A DNA stretch of 64,000 nucleotides. Origin: Blastococcus sp. TBT05-19 (GTDB lineage Bacteria > Actinomycetota > Actinomycetes > Mycobacteriales > Geodermatophilaceae). The position numbers and the translations under genes are program-made. Below the pieces are notes generated by a model, which was not told where the DNA came from, made no database searches, and saw only the letters and a list, made by a program, of their open reading frames with translations. The stretch is taken from NCBI RefSeq assembly GCF_003319095.1, contig NZ_QOHI01000001.1, positions 1,274,389-1,338,388 on the forward strand, read 5' to 3'. Below are positions 49,317 through 58,458 of this stretch, piece after piece; the stretch's first letter is position 1, and each line of letters begins with the position of its first letter.

Positions 49317-50750
49317 TCAGATGTCGTAGTACATCGCGAACTCGTGCGGGTGCGGGCGCAGGCGGATCGGGTCGATCTCGTTGGCCCGCTTGTAGTCGAT
49401 CCACGTCTCGATCAGGTCGGGGGTGAACACCCCGCCGTCGATGAGGAACTCGTGGTCGGCCTCGAGGTTGTCCAGCGCGGCGTCCAGCGAGGCGGGCACC
49501 TTCTCGATGCCCAGGGCCTCCTCGGGCGGCAGCTCGTAGAGGTCCTTGTCGACCGGCGCCGGCGGCTCGATCTTGTTCTTCACGCCGTCGAGGCCGGCCA
49601 TGAGCATCGCCGAGAAGGCGAGGTAGGGGTTGGCCGACGGGTCGGGCACGCGGAACTCGATGCGCTTGGCCTTCGGGCTGTCACCGGAGATCGGGATGCG
49701 CAGGCACGCCGAGCGGTTGCGGGCCGAGTAGACGAGGTTGATCGGCGCCTCGTAGCCCGGGACCAGGCGGTGGTAGCTGTTGACCGTCGGGTTGGTGAAG
49801 GCCAGCAGCGACGGGGCGTGGGCCAGCAGGCCGCCGATGTAGTGGCGGGCCATGTCGGACAGGCCCGCGTAGCCGGTCTCGGCGTGGAAGAGCGGCTGCC
49901 CGTCCTTCCAGAGGCTCTGGTGGCAGTGCATGCCGGAGCCGTTGTCGCCGAAGAGCGGCTTGGGCATGAAGGTGGCGGTCTTGCCGTGGGCCCAGGCGGT
50001 GTTCTTGATGACGTACTTGAACAGCATGAGGCTGTCGGCCGAGCGCAGCAGCGTGTCGAACTTGTAGTTGATCTCGGCCTGACCGCCGGTGCCCACCTCG
50101 TGGTGCCCGCGCTCGAGCTCGAGGCCCGCCTGCGCCAGGTTGACCATCATGTCGGCGCGCAGGTCGCTCTGCTGGTCGTAGGGCTCGACCGGGAAGTAGC
50201 CGCCCTTGGGGCGGGCCTTGTACCCGCGGTTCGGGCTGCCGTCGAGCTCGGTGGCAGCGCCGCTGCGCCAGGAGCCCTCCTCGGAGTCGATGTGGTAGTA
50301 GCCCTCGTTGATCGAGGTGTCGTACCGGACCGAGTCGAAGACGTAGAACTCGGCCTCGGGGCCGAAGTACGCGGTGTCGGCGATGCCGGAGCTGGCGAGG
50401 TAGGCCTCGGCCTTCTTCGCCACGTTGCGCGGGTCGCGGCTGTAGGCCTCGCGCGTGATCGGGTCGTGGATGAAGAAGTTGACGTTCAGCGTCCGGTGCT
50501 TGCGGAACGGGTCCACGAACGCGCTGTTGGCGTCGGGCAGCAGCAGCATGTCCGACTCGTTGATCGCCTGGAACCCGCGGATCGAGGAGCCGTCGAAGCC
50601 GAGGCCCTCGCTGAAGGTGTCCTCGCCGAACGTCGACGCAGGGATGGTGAAGTGCTGCATGACGCCGGGCAGGTCGCAGAAGCGGACGTCGACGAACTCG
50701 ACGTCGTTGTCGCGGATGTAGGCGGCGACCTCGTCGGGACTGGTGAACAT
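49317..50750 (-). CDS. glnA1: Glutamine synthetase type I, GlnA1
   Basis: A 477-residue type I-beta glutamine synthetase, the main ammonium-assimilating enzyme, forming dodecamers. Motifs: [70 protein letters not shown] and the adenylylation loop [10 protein letters not shown], whose Tyr is the GlnE target. The 25-residue beta-type insert is present. ATG 50750 has a GGAGGAT ribosome site. GlnR-type boxes lie at 50801-50838, so transcription should respond to nitrogen. A hairpin follows the gene. Confidence 0.97.
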   Translation of the reverse strand: MFTSPDEVAAYIRDNDVEFVDVRFCDLPGVMQHFTIPASTFGEDTFSEGLGFDGSSIRGFQAINESDMLLLPDANSAFVDPFRKHRTLNVNFFIHDPITREAYSRDPRNVAKKAEAYLASSGIADTAYFGPEAEFYVFDSVRYDTSINEGYYHIDSEEGSWRSGAATELDGSPNRGYKARPKGGYFPVEPYDQQSDLRADMMVNLAQAGLELERGHHEVGTGGQAEINYKFDTLLRSADSLMLFKYVIKNTAWAHGKTATFMPKPLFGDNGSGMHCHQSLWKDGQPLFHAETGYAGLSDMARHYIGGLLAHAPSLLAFTNPTVNSYHRLVPGYEAPINLVYSARNRSACLRIPISGDSPKAKRIEFRVPDPSANPYLAFSAMLMAGLDGVKNKIEPPAPVDKDLYELPPEEALGIEKVPASLDAALDNLEADHEFLIDGGVFTPDLIETWIDYKRANEIDPIRLRPHPHEFAMYYDI

Positions 50751-50800
50751 CGATCCTCCGGGTGTGGGCGGAAAGCCGAACTGCACGTTACGAGCGGGGA

Positions 50801-50838
50801 ATTGCCCTGCGGTGTCCCGAGTGTTTCGGGGGCGTAAC
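50801..50838 (-). promoter_or_regulatory. GlnR-type operator upstream of glnA1
   Basis: Minus strand 50838 to 50801 reads GTTAC-n6-GAAAC-n6-GACAC-n6-GCAAT. All three spacers are exactly 6 nt, as in the doubled GlnR consensus. The first two half-sites match perfectly, the third and fourth loosely. The site lies about 50-90 nt upstream of the glnA1 start. Confidence 0.7.
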
Positions 50839-50903
50839 AACACGCCGGGCTCGTCGCCCGTGGTGCGGCCCTGCGCGGGGGCCGGGCAGTGGCTTCCTCT
50901 TAC

Positions 50904-50909
50904 TACGCT
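50904..50909 (+). promoter_or_regulatory. Leaderless -10 (TACGCT) of the RDD gene
   Basis: TACGCT ends 7 nt before ATG 50917, with no ribosome site. Confidence 0.5.
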
Positions 50910-50916
50910 GGTGGTC

Positions 50917-51336
50917 ATGGTCAGGAATGTCGATCAAGCCTCTCAGGCTCCGGGCCGAGGCGCCTCCCTGGGGCTACCGGCCGAAGGGCCCGGATCTCTG
51001 GCGTCCTTCACGTCGCGGGCCGGTGGCTACGTGGTCGACGCGCTGCTGTCCGCCGTCATCGCCTGGGCGTTCACGGCTCCCGAGGCTCCGGGCTACTGGA
51101 GCCTGCTCGTGTTCGGCGTCCTCACCGTCGTCTGCCTCGTCGCCTTCGGGCAGACACCCGGGCACCGGCTGATGGGGCTCCGGCTGGCGCACCCGACGCC
51201 GAAGGCCCGGCTGGCTCCCTGGCGGGCCGTCGCCCGCACCGTGCTGCTCGTCCTGCTGGTGCCGGCGCTGATCACCGACGCCGACGGCCGCGGCCTGCAC
51301 GACCGGCTCACGAGCACCGCCGTCGTCCGCGCCTGA
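50917..51336 (+). CDS. RDD family membrane protein
   Basis: A 139-residue protein with an RDD domain: three membrane helices, with the first Arg/Asp motif in [20 protein letters not shown], then [16 protein letters not shown] and the closing [22 protein letters not shown] proteins may transport or bind ions, but most have unknown function. The same arrangement (RDD protein between glnA1 and a DUF4191 gene, then lipA) occurs in mycobacteria. ATG 50917 follows from the leaderless -10. Confidence 0.88.
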   Translation: MVRNVDQASQAPGRGASLGLPAEGPGSLASFTSRAGGYVVDALLSAVIAWAFTAPEAPGYWSLLVFGVLTVVCLVAFGQTPGHRLMGLRLAHPTPKARLAPWRAVARTVLLVLLVPALITDADGRGLHDRLTSTAVVRA

Positions 51337-51365
51337 AACCGGTGGACCGGCCCCGGCCGGCCCCG

Positions 51366-51371
51366 GAGACT
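51366..51371 (+). promoter_or_regulatory. Leaderless -10 (GAGACT) of the GNAT gene
   Basis: GAGACT ends 6 nt before GTG 51378. It lies in the 41-nt gap after the RDD stop, so the acetyltransferase may have its own transcript. Confidence 0.4.
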
Positions 51372-51377
51372 GCCGCG

Positions 51378-51911
51378 GTGATCATCCGTCGCGAGCGGCC
51401 CTCCGACCACGCCGCCGTGCACGCGGTCCACGAGGCGGCCTTCGCCGTCGATCCGCGGACCGGCGCCCCCCGCGCGCCGGACGACGTCCGCGAGGCCCGG
51501 CTGGTCGACCGGCTCCGGGAGGACGCCGGCTTCCTGCCGCACCTCTCCCTGGTCGCGGTGGACGACGGCGTGGTCGTCGGGCACGTGATCGCCACCCGTG
51601 GGTGGCTGGAGCCGTACGGGACGGCGGTCCTCGGGCTCGGCCCGCTGGGGATCGTGCCGGCCCCGCAGCGACGGGGAACCGGCACCGCCCTCGTGCACGC
51701 GGTCCTGGCGGTCGCCGAGGCGGCCGGCGAGCGGCTGGTCGCCCTGCTGGGCGCACCCGGGTACTACGGGAGGCTCGGGTTCGTCCCGGCGCTGGCCCTC
51801 GGCGTCACCTCGCCCGATCCCGCGTGGGGCTCGTACTTCCAGGCGCGCCTGCTGCAGGGTGATCCGGTCGGCGGCGCGTTCCGCTACGCGGAGCCGTTCT
51901 CCCACCTGTGA
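51378..51911 (+). CDS. GNAT family N-acetyltransferase
   Basis: A 177-residue GNAT. It opens with IIRRERPSDHAAVHAVHEAA; the acetyl-CoA pyrophosphate loop is in APQRRGTGTALVHAVLAVAE (Q/R-R-x-G-T/G-A pattern), and the C-terminal part has APGYYGRLGFVPA, typical of the YhbS-like subgroup. The substrate is unknown. It is inserted between the RDD and DUF4191 genes relative to the mycobacterial order and converges with DUF4191. Confidence 0.87.
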   Translation: MIIRRERPSDHAAVHAVHEAAFAVDPRTGAPRAPDDVREARLVDRLREDAGFLPHLSLVAVDDGVVVGHVIATRGWLEPYGTAVLGLGPLGIVPAPQRRGTGTALVHAVLAVAEAAGERLVALLGAPGYYGRLGFVPALALGVTSPDPAWGSYFQARLLQGDPVGGAFRYAEPFSHL

Positions 51912-51918
51912 CGAAGGA

Positions 51919-51945
51919 GGGCCCCGTCCGCACCGGACGGGGCCC
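51919..51945. terminator. Bidirectional terminator hairpin
   Basis: GGGCCCCGTCCG and CGGACGGGGCCC form a perfect 12-bp stem with a CAC loop between the convergent GNAT and DUF4191 genes, followed by TTCTC. Confidence 0.75.
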
Positions 51946-51962
51946 TTCTCGTGCGGGCTGGA

Positions 51963-52763
51963 TCAGCCGCGGCGGCGAACCTGCCGCTGGCTGACCGACA
52001 TCTGCCGGCCGCCGGGGAGCGGGCCGCCGGGGACGGGCATCCGCGCACCGCCGAGGGCGCTCATGCGCCGGCCCAGGCTGTTCAGCTCGGCGGCGGAGAG
52101 GTTGCGGGGCAGCTTCATCACGTGGGCGCTCAGCTTCTTGAACGGCACCTGGCCCTCGCCGTCGCCGACGACGACGTCGTAGATCGGGGTGTCGCCGACG
52201 ACGCGGGCGATCTTCTTCTTCTCCTGGGCGAGCAGGCCGCGCACGCGCTGCGGCGAGCCCTCGCCGACCAGGATCACGCCGGGGCGGCCGAGCACCCGGT
52301 GGACGGCGTCGAGCTGCGGGGTGCCGGCGACACCGGAGCTGACCCGCCAGTCACCGCGCATGTTCTCCAGTGCCCAGGCGGCCGCGCCGGGCTGGCCCTC
52401 CACCTGGCGGTACGCGGAGCCCTGGGCCCGCCGGCCGAACACGATGAGCGCGGCGAGCGCGCCCATGATGATCGCGAAGGGCAGGAAGAGGAACGGCGAG
52501 TCCAGCAGGATGCCGATCAGCTCGACCACCGAGAAGACGACGATGAACCAGATCAGCAGGACCCAGGGCAGCTTCGGGTCGTTCCGGCGGGTCAGCGAGA
52601 ACGCCTGCTTCATCAGCCGGCCGTTGTTGCCGATCTTCTTGAGCCGGCCGACCTTGGGCTGACCGTCCTTGCCGACCTTCCCGGCCCCCGAGGCGGTCGC
52701 GCCCTTGGGCGCCTTGCCGCCGCCGCTCGGCGCGGTCTGGTCTGAGGACTTGCTGCGTGCCAT
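51963..52763 (-). CDS. DUF4191 membrane protein (Rv2219-like)
   Basis: A 266-residue protein. A Lys/Gly-rich soluble start is followed by two adjacent helices (LPWVLLIWFIVVFSVVELIG and LPFAIIMGALAALIVFGRRA), then a soluble domain with QGSAYRQVEGQPGAAAWALE and VILVGEGSPQRVRGLLAQEK. This is the DUF4191 family, found next to lipA in most actinobacteria; function unknown. The ATG has TATTCT 6 nt upstream as a leaderless -10, so it is transcribed on its own rather than from lipA. Confidence 0.9.
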   Translation of the reverse strand: MARSKSSDQTAPSGGGKAPKGATASGAGKVGKDGQPKVGRLKKIGNNGRLMKQAFSLTRRNDPKLPWVLLIWFIVVFSVVELIGILLDSPFLFLPFAIIMGALAALIVFGRRAQGSAYRQVEGQPGAAAWALENMRGDWRVSSGVAGTPQLDAVHRVLGRPGVILVGEGSPQRVRGLLAQEKKKIARVVGDTPIYDVVVGDGEGQVPFKKLSAHVMKLPRNLSAAELNSLGRRMSALGGARMPVPGGPLPGGRQMSVSQRQVRRRG

Positions 52764-52769
52764 GCACCC

Positions 52770-52775
52770 AGAATA
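52770..52775 (-). promoter_or_regulatory. Leaderless -10 (TATTCT) of the DUF4191 gene
   Basis: Minus-strand TATTCT ends 6 nt before ATG 52763; it is the closest match to the TATAAT consensus among the leaderless promoters here. Confidence 0.6.
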
Positions 52776-52824
52776 GGGCGACCGCCGCCCGGAGCTGCGT
52801 GCGCCGAGCGGATTCGACCGCCGG

Positions 52825-53799
52825 TCAGCCCTGAGGAGTGAGCCCGCGGGCCTCGACGGCCTGCTGGTACAGCCGTCCGGCGCGGTAGGAGCTGCGCACC
52901 AGGGGGCCGGCCAGCACGCCGGGGAAGCCGATCGCCTCGGCGTCGGCCTGGAAGCCGACGAACTCGTCGGGCTTGACCCAGCGGACGACGGGGTGGTGCC
53001 GCGGCGAGGGGCGCAGGTACTGGGTGATGGTGAGCAGGTCGCACCCGGCGTCGTGCAGCGCCTGCATCGTCTCCCGGACCTCCTCGGGCTCCTCGCCCAT
53101 CCCCAGGATCAGGTTGGACTTGGTCACCAGGCCGGCCTCGCGAGCGGCGGTGATGACGGCGAGGGAGCGCTCGAAGCGGAAGCCGGGGCGGATGCGCTTG
53201 AAGATGCGCGGCACCGTCTCGACGTTGTGCGCGAGCACCTCGGGCCGGGAGGAGAAGACCTCGGCGAGCTGCTCGGGGTCGGCGTTGAAGTCGGGGATGA
53301 GCAGCTCGACGCCGCAGCCGGGGAGCTGGGCGTGGATCTGGCGGACTGTCTCGGCGTAGAGCCACGCGCCGCCGTCGGGCAGGTCGTCGCGGGCGACGCC
53401 GGTGACGGTGGCGTACTTCAGGCCCATCGTGGCGACGCTCTCGGCGACCCGGCGGGGCTCGTCGGCGTCGAACTCGGCCGGCTTGCCGGTGTCGATCTGG
53501 CAGAAGTCGCAGCGCCGGGTGCACTGGTCACCACCGATGAGGAAGGTGGCCTCCCGGTCCTCCCAGCACTCGTAGATGTTGGGGCAGCCGGCTTCCTCGC
53601 ACACCGTGTGCAGGCCCTCGCGGCGCACCAGCGACTTCAGCTCGGTGTACTCCGGGCCGGTCTTGAGCCGGGTCTTGATCCACTCGGGCTTGCGCTCGAT
53701 CGGCACCTGGCTGTTGCGCACCTCGAGGCGGAGCATCTTCCGGCCGGCCGGCTCGAGCGGGGAACCCGAGGACTGTGCTGGAGCGGCCGTGTCACCCAT
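52825..53799 (-). CDS. lipA: Lipoyl synthase
   Basis: A 324-residue radical-SAM enzyme that inserts two sulfurs into octanoyl groups on lipoyl domains. The auxiliary cluster cysteines are in [12 protein letters not shown], the radical-SAM cluster in [10 protein letters not shown] (CxxxCxxC), and the C-terminal RSSYRAG carries the conserved Ser ligand. The start ATG 53799 has TACCGT 7 nt upstream as a leaderless -10; longer frames run through the terminator upstream. lipB, often beside lipA, is not in the window. Confidence 0.96.
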   Translation of the reverse strand: MGDTAAPAQSSGSPLEPAGRKMLRLEVRNSQVPIERKPEWIKTRLKTGPEYTELKSLVRREGLHTVCEEAGCPNIYECWEDREATFLIGGDQCTRRCDFCQIDTGKPAEFDADEPRRVAESVATMGLKYATVTGVARDDLPDGGAWLYAETVRQIHAQLPGCGVELLIPDFNADPEQLAEVFSSRPEVLAHNVETVPRIFKRIRPGFRFERSLAVITAAREAGLVTKSNLILGMGEEPEEVRETMQALHDAGCDLLTITQYLRPSPRHHPVVRWVKPDEFVGFQADAEAIGFPGVLAGPLVRSSYRAGRLYQQAVEARGLTPQG

Positions 53800-53806
53800 G
53801 CCCGCC

Positions 53807-53812
53807 ACGGTA
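53807..53812 (-). promoter_or_regulatory. Leaderless -10 (TACCGT) of lipA
   Basis: Minus-strand TACCGT ends 7 nt before ATG 53799. Confidence 0.5.
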
Positions 53813-53826
53813 CTCGCCGGACGCAC

Positions 53827-53862
53827 GTCGCCCCCGTCACCGAGAGGGGTGACGGGGGCGAC
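53827..53862 (-). terminator. Hairpin between the repeat-rich protein gene and lipA
   Basis: Fifteen-bp perfect arms GTCGCCCCCGTCACC/GGTGACGGGGGCGAC around a 6-nt loop, 22 nt beyond the stop of the upstream gene and just upstream of the lipA -10. Confidence 0.7.
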
Positions 53863-53884
53863 GGTGCGAGCCGGTGAGCGGCGG

Positions 53885-55042
53885 TCAGATCTGCTTGTCG
53901 TCCGGACCGGCGGTGGGGCCCGCCGAGCTACCGCCGCCGGAGCTGAAGGGCTCCGGGGAGTTCTTGATGTCCTCGCCGGCGGTGTCGGCGCCGTCGCCGT
54001 CGACGAACTGGGCGTCGCGGACGCCCATGTCCGACTCGGCCGGGGCGGAGTCACCGGTGGTGTCGGCGGTGGAGACGGTCTTGCCGGCGTTGTCGGAGCT
54101 GGGGGAGCTGGGCACGGGGTCCTCTCGGTAGCTGGGCACCGGGCCGTCACCGGCCGGGGCGGGCGTCCACTCGTCGGACTTGTTCCGGCGCAGCAGGACG
54201 AACACCGCAGTACCCACTGCCGCGAACACGAACACCCAGGGCCAGCGGCGCGGCTCGGGCTCGGCGCCCACCCGGCGCTTGACCGTCTTGGCGGTGGCCT
54301 TCGCCGCCTTCTCGAACTCGCGGTGCTTCTTGGCGGCCTTCTTCCGGGCCTTCTTCGCCGTCTTGCGGGCCCGGCGCCCGGACTCGGCGGCGGCCGCGGC
54401 CAGCTCGGCGCGGCGGGCGTCCAGCTCGCTGCGGGCGCTGTCCACGCCGGCGATCAGCGTCTCGCGGGCGCTGTCCAGGGCGGGGGCCACGACCTCGCGG
54501 GCGGCGGCCACGCGCGGGGTGGCGTAGGCGAGGGCGGCCGCCTGCGCAGCGGTCACCCGCGGAGCGACGTCGTCCTCGAGCGCCTTGCGGGCCGACTTCT
54601 GCGCGGCCGCCACCCGGGGGGCGACGTCGTCGCGCAGCGACTTCTGCGCCGCCTCGACCCGGGGGCCGAGATCCGCGGCCGCCTTGGTCGCGGCGGCCTG
54701 CGCGGCGACGACGGCGGCGGCGACCTTGGGCGCCGCGGCGTCGCGGGCGGCCTCGTACCGCGGGGCGACGGCGTCACGCGCGGCCTCCACGCGGGGGGCG
54801 AGCGTGTCGCGCGCCGTGGCGACGGCCGGGGCCGCGGCCGCGACGGCGGCGGCCACCTTGGGGGCCACCGCGCGCTGGGCGGCGTCGAGCGCCGGGCCTG
54901 CCGCCTCGCGGGCCGCGACCACGCGCGGCCCCAACTGCTCGGCAGCCAGTCGCCCTGCCTCCGTGGCGGCGACCCCGATGTGGGCGAAACCCTCCTGGAG
55001 CTCGGCGCCGATGACCTGACCACGCGTCTTCTTGCGGAACAC
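53885..55042 (-). CDS. Membrane-anchored protein with 11-residue Ala/Pro repeats
   Basis: A 385-residue protein. Residues ~30-220 are built from roughly 11-residue units of the type [33 protein letters not shown], which give amphipathic helices like those of apolipoprotein- or perilipin-like surface binders. A very basic segment follows ([20 protein letters not shown]), then one membrane helix ([20 protein letters not shown]) and an acidic Ser/Asp/Gly tail. I know no family function. GTG 55042 is chosen because GGAGG lies 8 nt upstream; earlier in-frame starts exist. A hairpin separates it from lipA. Confidence 0.75.
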   Translation of the reverse strand: MFRKKTRGQVIGAELQEGFAHIGVAATEAGRLAAEQLGPRVVAAREAAGPALDAAQRAVAPKVAAAVAAAAPAVATARDTLAPRVEAARDAVAPRYEAARDAAAPKVAAAVVAAQAAATKAAADLGPRVEAAQKSLRDDVAPRVAAAQKSARKALEDDVAPRVTAAQAAALAYATPRVAAAREVVAPALDSARETLIAGVDSARSELDARRAELAAAAAESGRRARKTAKKARKKAAKKHREFEKAAKATAKTVKRRVGAEPEPRRWPWVFVFAAVGTAVFVLLRRNKSDEWTPAPAGDGPVPSYREDPVPSSPSSDNAGKTVSTADTTGDSAPAESDMGVRDAQFVDGDGADTAGEDIKNSPEPFSSGGGSSAGPTAGPDDKQI

Positions 55043-55146
55043 GAGCTGCACCTCCGAGTTGATCGTCTGGCGATCATCCTGCCCGGTCACGGCGGCGAGC
55101 ACACCCCGAGATCGCAGGTCGGTGCGCGTCCGGCCGTGGTTCTCGT

Positions 55147-55152
55147 TACGGT
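55147..55152 (+). promoter_or_regulatory. Leaderless -10 (TACGGT)
   Basis: TACGGT is followed by exactly 6 nt and GTG 55159. Confidence 0.55.
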
Positions 55153-55158
55153 CCGGCG

Positions 55159-56088
55159 GTGCAGTTGCGCATCTTCACCGAACCGCAGATGGGCGCGACC
55201 TACGACGACCTGCTCGCCGTGGCGCGCCGCACGGAGGAGACCGGCTTCGACGCCTTCTTCCGTTCCGACCACTACCTGACCATGGGCGGCGACGGCCTCC
55301 CCGGCCCGACCGACGCCTGGATCACGCTGGCCGGGCTGGCCCGCGAGACGAGCCGGATCCGGCTGGGCACGCTGATGACGGCGGGCACGTTCCGGCTGCC
55401 CGGCCCGCTGGCGATCGGGGTCGCGCAGGTCGACGCGATGAGCGGCGGGCGGGTCGAGCTGGGCATCGGCTCGGGCTGGTTCGAGGACGAGCACACGGCC
55501 TACGGCATCCCGTTCCCGTCGCTGGGGGAGCGGTTCGACCGCTACGAGGAGCAGCTCGCGGTCATCACCGGGCTGTGGCGCACGCCGGTGGGGGAGAGCT
55601 TCGACTTCGACGGCCGGTACTACCAGCTGTCCGGCTCACCGGCCCTGCCCAAGCCGGTGCAGGAGGGCGGTGTGCCGATCCTGATCGGCGGCGCCGGCAA
55701 GAAGCGGACCCCGCGGCTGGCGGCCCGCTACGCGAGCGAGTTCAACGTCCCGTTCATGTCCGCGGCGGACAACGCCCGGTTGTTCGCCGGCGTGCGGGAG
55801 GCCTGCGACGAGGCCGGCCGCGACCCGTCGTCCCTGGTGTACAGCTCGGCCCTGGTCCTGTGCGTCGGCCGGGACGGGGCGGAGCTCGCCCGCCGGGCGG
55901 CCGCGATCGGCCGGGAGGTCGGCGAGCTGCGCGAGCACGGGGTCGCCGGCACACCTGCGGAGGCCGTCGACGTCCTCGGCCGGTACGCCGAGGCCGGAGC
56001 CCAGCGGGTCTACCTCCAGGTGCTCGACCTCTCCGACCTCGACCACCTGGACCTCGTGGCCGCCGAGGTGGCGCGCCAGCTCGGCTGA
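55159..56088 (+). CDS. LLM-class F420-dependent oxidoreductase
   Basis: A 309-residue luciferase-like TIM-barrel oxidoreductase. Visible features: RTEETGFDAFFRSDHYLTMG (cofactor-binding His after Asp), RLGTLMTAGTFRLPGPLAIG, VDAMSGGRVELGIGSGWFED and GGVPILIGGAGKKRTPRLAA. This pattern is typical of actinobacterial F420-dependent rather than FMN-dependent members. The substrate is unknown. The F420 reductase at 28.6 kb could supply reduced cofactor. It converges with the first GGDEF/EAL paralogue, 3 nt apart. Confidence 0.88.
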   Translation: MQLRIFTEPQMGATYDDLLAVARRTEETGFDAFFRSDHYLTMGGDGLPGPTDAWITLAGLARETSRIRLGTLMTAGTFRLPGPLAIGVAQVDAMSGGRVELGIGSGWFEDEHTAYGIPFPSLGERFDRYEEQLAVITGLWRTPVGESFDFDGRYYQLSGSPALPKPVQEGGVPILIGGAGKKRTPRLAARYASEFNVPFMSAADNARLFAGVREACDEAGRDPSSLVYSSALVLCVGRDGAELARRAAAIGREVGELREHGVAGTPAEAVDVLGRYAEAGAQRVYLQVLDLSDLDHLDLVAAEVARQLG

Positions 56089-56091
56089 CCC

Positions 56092-58398
56092 CTAGCCGCG
56101 CAGCGAGCGGCCCGCGTCGCGCAGGGGGTGCTCCGGGCGGTCGAGCCACCGGAGGAAGTCGGTCACCGGCATGGGGCGGGCGATCGCGTAGCCCTGCGCG
56201 ACGTCGCACCCGAGGGCGGCGAGCGCGGAGCCGGTGGCGTCGTCCTCGACGCCCTCGGCGACGACGGAGATGCCCAGCTCGTGGGCCAGCGCGACGGTGT
56301 GCCGCACGATCGAGGCCGCCCGCGGTTCGGTGCCGACGTCGTGGGTGAGGCTCCGGTCCAGCTTGAGCTCGTCGGCGGGCAGGTGCCGGAGGTAGGCCAG
56401 CGAGCTGTAGCCGGTGCCGTAGTCGTCGATGGAGGTGCGCACGCCCAGCCGGCGCAGCTCGCCGAGCACCTGGCGCCCGCGCTCCGGGTCGGTCATGAAG
56501 GTGTCCTCGACCAGCTCGAGGGTGAGCGCCCGGGCGGGCAGGCCGTGGCGGACCAGCGCCTGCGCCACCTTGCCCGGCAGGTCCAGGTCGGTGACGTTCG
56601 CCGCGGACAGGTTGACCGACACGGGCACGGCCTGCTCGGGCCACCAGCGCGCGACGGCGCCGAGCGACAGCTCGAGCACCGCGTCGGTGAGCGACCGGAG
56701 CAGCCCGGCCTGCTCGGCGGCGGGGAGGAGGTCGGCGGGGGAGAGCAGCCCGCGGGTGGGGTGCTGCCACCGGACGAGGGCCTCGGCGCCCACGACCGCG
56801 CCGCTGAGCAGGTCGACCTGCGGCTGCAGGTGGACCTCCAGCTGGTCGTCGGCCTGCAGGGCGGTGCGCAGCTCCTCCATGGTGCGGAGGCGGTCCCCGG
56901 AACCGCCGCGGGGGTCGGGGACGTAGACGTGCACGCCGGACCGGCCGGCCTTCGCGGCGTACATCGCGACGTCCGCGCAGCGCAGCAGCTCCTCGACCGT
57001 GGCGGCCGGGACGGGTGCGCTGGCCACGCCGATGCTCACGCCGACGTGCAGCCGGATGCCCTCGACGGCGAAGGGCTGCGCGATCGCGTCGTGCAGGCGC
57101 GCGGCCAGCGCCTCCGCCTCGTCCAGACCGGCGTCGGGCAGCAGCACCGCGAACTCGTCACCGCCCAGGCGGGCGAGCAGGTCGTTGCTGCGGAGGGCCG
57201 GGCGCAGGCGCGGGCCGATCTGGCGGAGCAGCTGGTCGCCCGCGTGGTGCCCGAGGCTGTCGTTGACCTCCTTGAACCCGTCCAGGTCCAGGAGGAGGAG
57301 GGCGGCCGGGCGCTGCGCGGTGATGTCGGCGAGCAGCGCGGACGCCTCCTCGAGGAGGGCGCGCCGGTTGGGCAGCAGGGTCAGCTCGTCGGTGCGGGCC
57401 TGCTCCCGGACCTCGTTGAAGGCGCGCACCTCGCGGAAGGTGATCGCGACGCGGGCCAGGGCGGCGAGCACGCAGCCGACGGCGAGCCAGGCGGCCGCGG
57501 GGTTGAAGCGGTGGCCGGAGTCGAAGCCCAGGACGACCAGGCTCGCGACGTTGCAGGCGAGGGGGACGGCCAGCACGCGCCAGCCGACGCGGGTGCTCGG
57601 CACGGCGCGCGCGGAGGAGCCGGCCCGCCGGCGGGTGCCGGTGTGCGCGGCCACGGCCATGAGCGTGACGGCGGTCAGCCAGGTCAGGTCCAGCGGCCCG
57701 CCCTCGACGTAGATGCCCTGGGTGGCCAGGTCGAGGAAGACGATGTCGCCGACGAGGTTGGCGCCGATGGCGGCGGCGAGCAGCAGCAGGGTGCGGTCGC
57801 GGCGGACGCCCAGGATCGCCCCGACCGCCACCAGCAGGGCGAGCAGGACGACGTCGGCGATCGGGTACGCCAGGCTGGTGACGACGGCGGACGTGTCGCC
57901 CTCGGTCACCTCCAGGGCCGGTCCGAGCATGACCGCGACGCAGACGGCGCCGGCGCCCAGCGCCCCGACCACGCCGTCGAGCCACATGCTGGCGTGGAAC
58001 CGCTGCACCCGGCTGCGGATGAGCGCGACGAGGGCGACGTAGAGCGGCAGGTAGTAGGCCAGGTAGAAGAGGTCGGCCACCGAGGGGAACGGCTCCTCGG
58101 CCATCGGGGCGATCGCCAGCGTGTAGACGAGGTTCCCGGCGACGCCCAGGACGATGGCGACCGTCAGCGCCGCCCAGGCCAGCCGGTCGGCCGACGACCG
58201 CCGGACGGCGAACAGGCAGACGATCGCCGCGCCGACGTAGACCGCGTTGTAGAGACCCAGGTCGTACACCGCACCCCAGGCCGCGCCGTCGAAGCGCGGC
58301 CCCACACCCGTGGTGAACAGGCCGAGGCAGACGACGGTGGACCACAGGGCCAGCCGCGACGGGGTGGCCCGTCGGCGCTGCGCGGATTCCGGTTGCAC
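56092..58398 (-). CDS. Membrane GGDEF/EAL protein, paralogue 1
   Basis: A 768-residue protein with about nine N-terminal membrane helices (residues 15-320), a GGDEF domain (about 335-500) and an EAL domain (about 515-760). The cyclase motif GGDEF and I-site RSND (five residues before it) are intact. EAL residues are kept: EALVRWQHP, LELVEDTF, DDYGTGYSS, KLDRSL, VAEGVED. It has a GTG start with no ribosome site. It is a tandem duplicate of the next gene upstream; an 87-nt run (56344-56430) is identical to 58723-58809. Confidence 0.92.
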   Translation of the reverse strand: MQPESAQRRRATPSRLALWSTVVCLGLFTTGVGPRFDGAAWGAVYDLGLYNAVYVGAAIVCLFAVRRSSADRLAWAALTVAIVLGVAGNLVYTLAIAPMAEEPFPSVADLFYLAYYLPLYVALVALIRSRVQRFHASMWLDGVVGALGAGAVCVAVMLGPALEVTEGDTSAVVTSLAYPIADVVLLALLVAVGAILGVRRDRTLLLLAAAIGANLVGDIVFLDLATQGIYVEGGPLDLTWLTAVTLMAVAAHTGTRRRAGSSARAVPSTRVGWRVLAVPLACNVASLVVLGFDSGHRFNPAAAWLAVGCVLAALARVAITFREVRAFNEVREQARTDELTLLPNRRALLEEASALLADITAQRPAALLLLDLDGFKEVNDSLGHHAGDQLLRQIGPRLRPALRSNDLLARLGGDEFAVLLPDAGLDEAEALAARLHDAIAQPFAVEGIRLHVGVSIGVASAPVPAATVEELLRCADVAMYAAKAGRSGVHVYVPDPRGGSGDRLRTMEELRTALQADDQLEVHLQPQVDLLSGAVVGAEALVRWQHPTRGLLSPADLLPAAEQAGLLRSLTDAVLELSLGAVARWWPEQAVPVSVNLSAANVTDLDLPGKVAQALVRHGLPARALTLELVEDTFMTDPERGRQVLGELRRLGVRTSIDDYGTGYSSLAYLRHLPADELKLDRSLTHDVGTEPRAASIVRHTVALAHELGISVVAEGVEDDATGSALAALGCDVAQGYAIARPMPVTDFLRWLDRPEHPLRDAGRSLRG

Positions 58399-58458
58399 AC
58401 GACGGATATCGGTCGAGGCACGCGGTTGCTCGACCCGAAGGAGTACCGGAACCTCCCC

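Noticed and set aside
48965..49426. A 153-codon plus-strand frame running into glnA1
   Set aside because: It has no recognisable feature, starts in the gene-free insert and its second half is antisense to the glnA1 end and its terminator.
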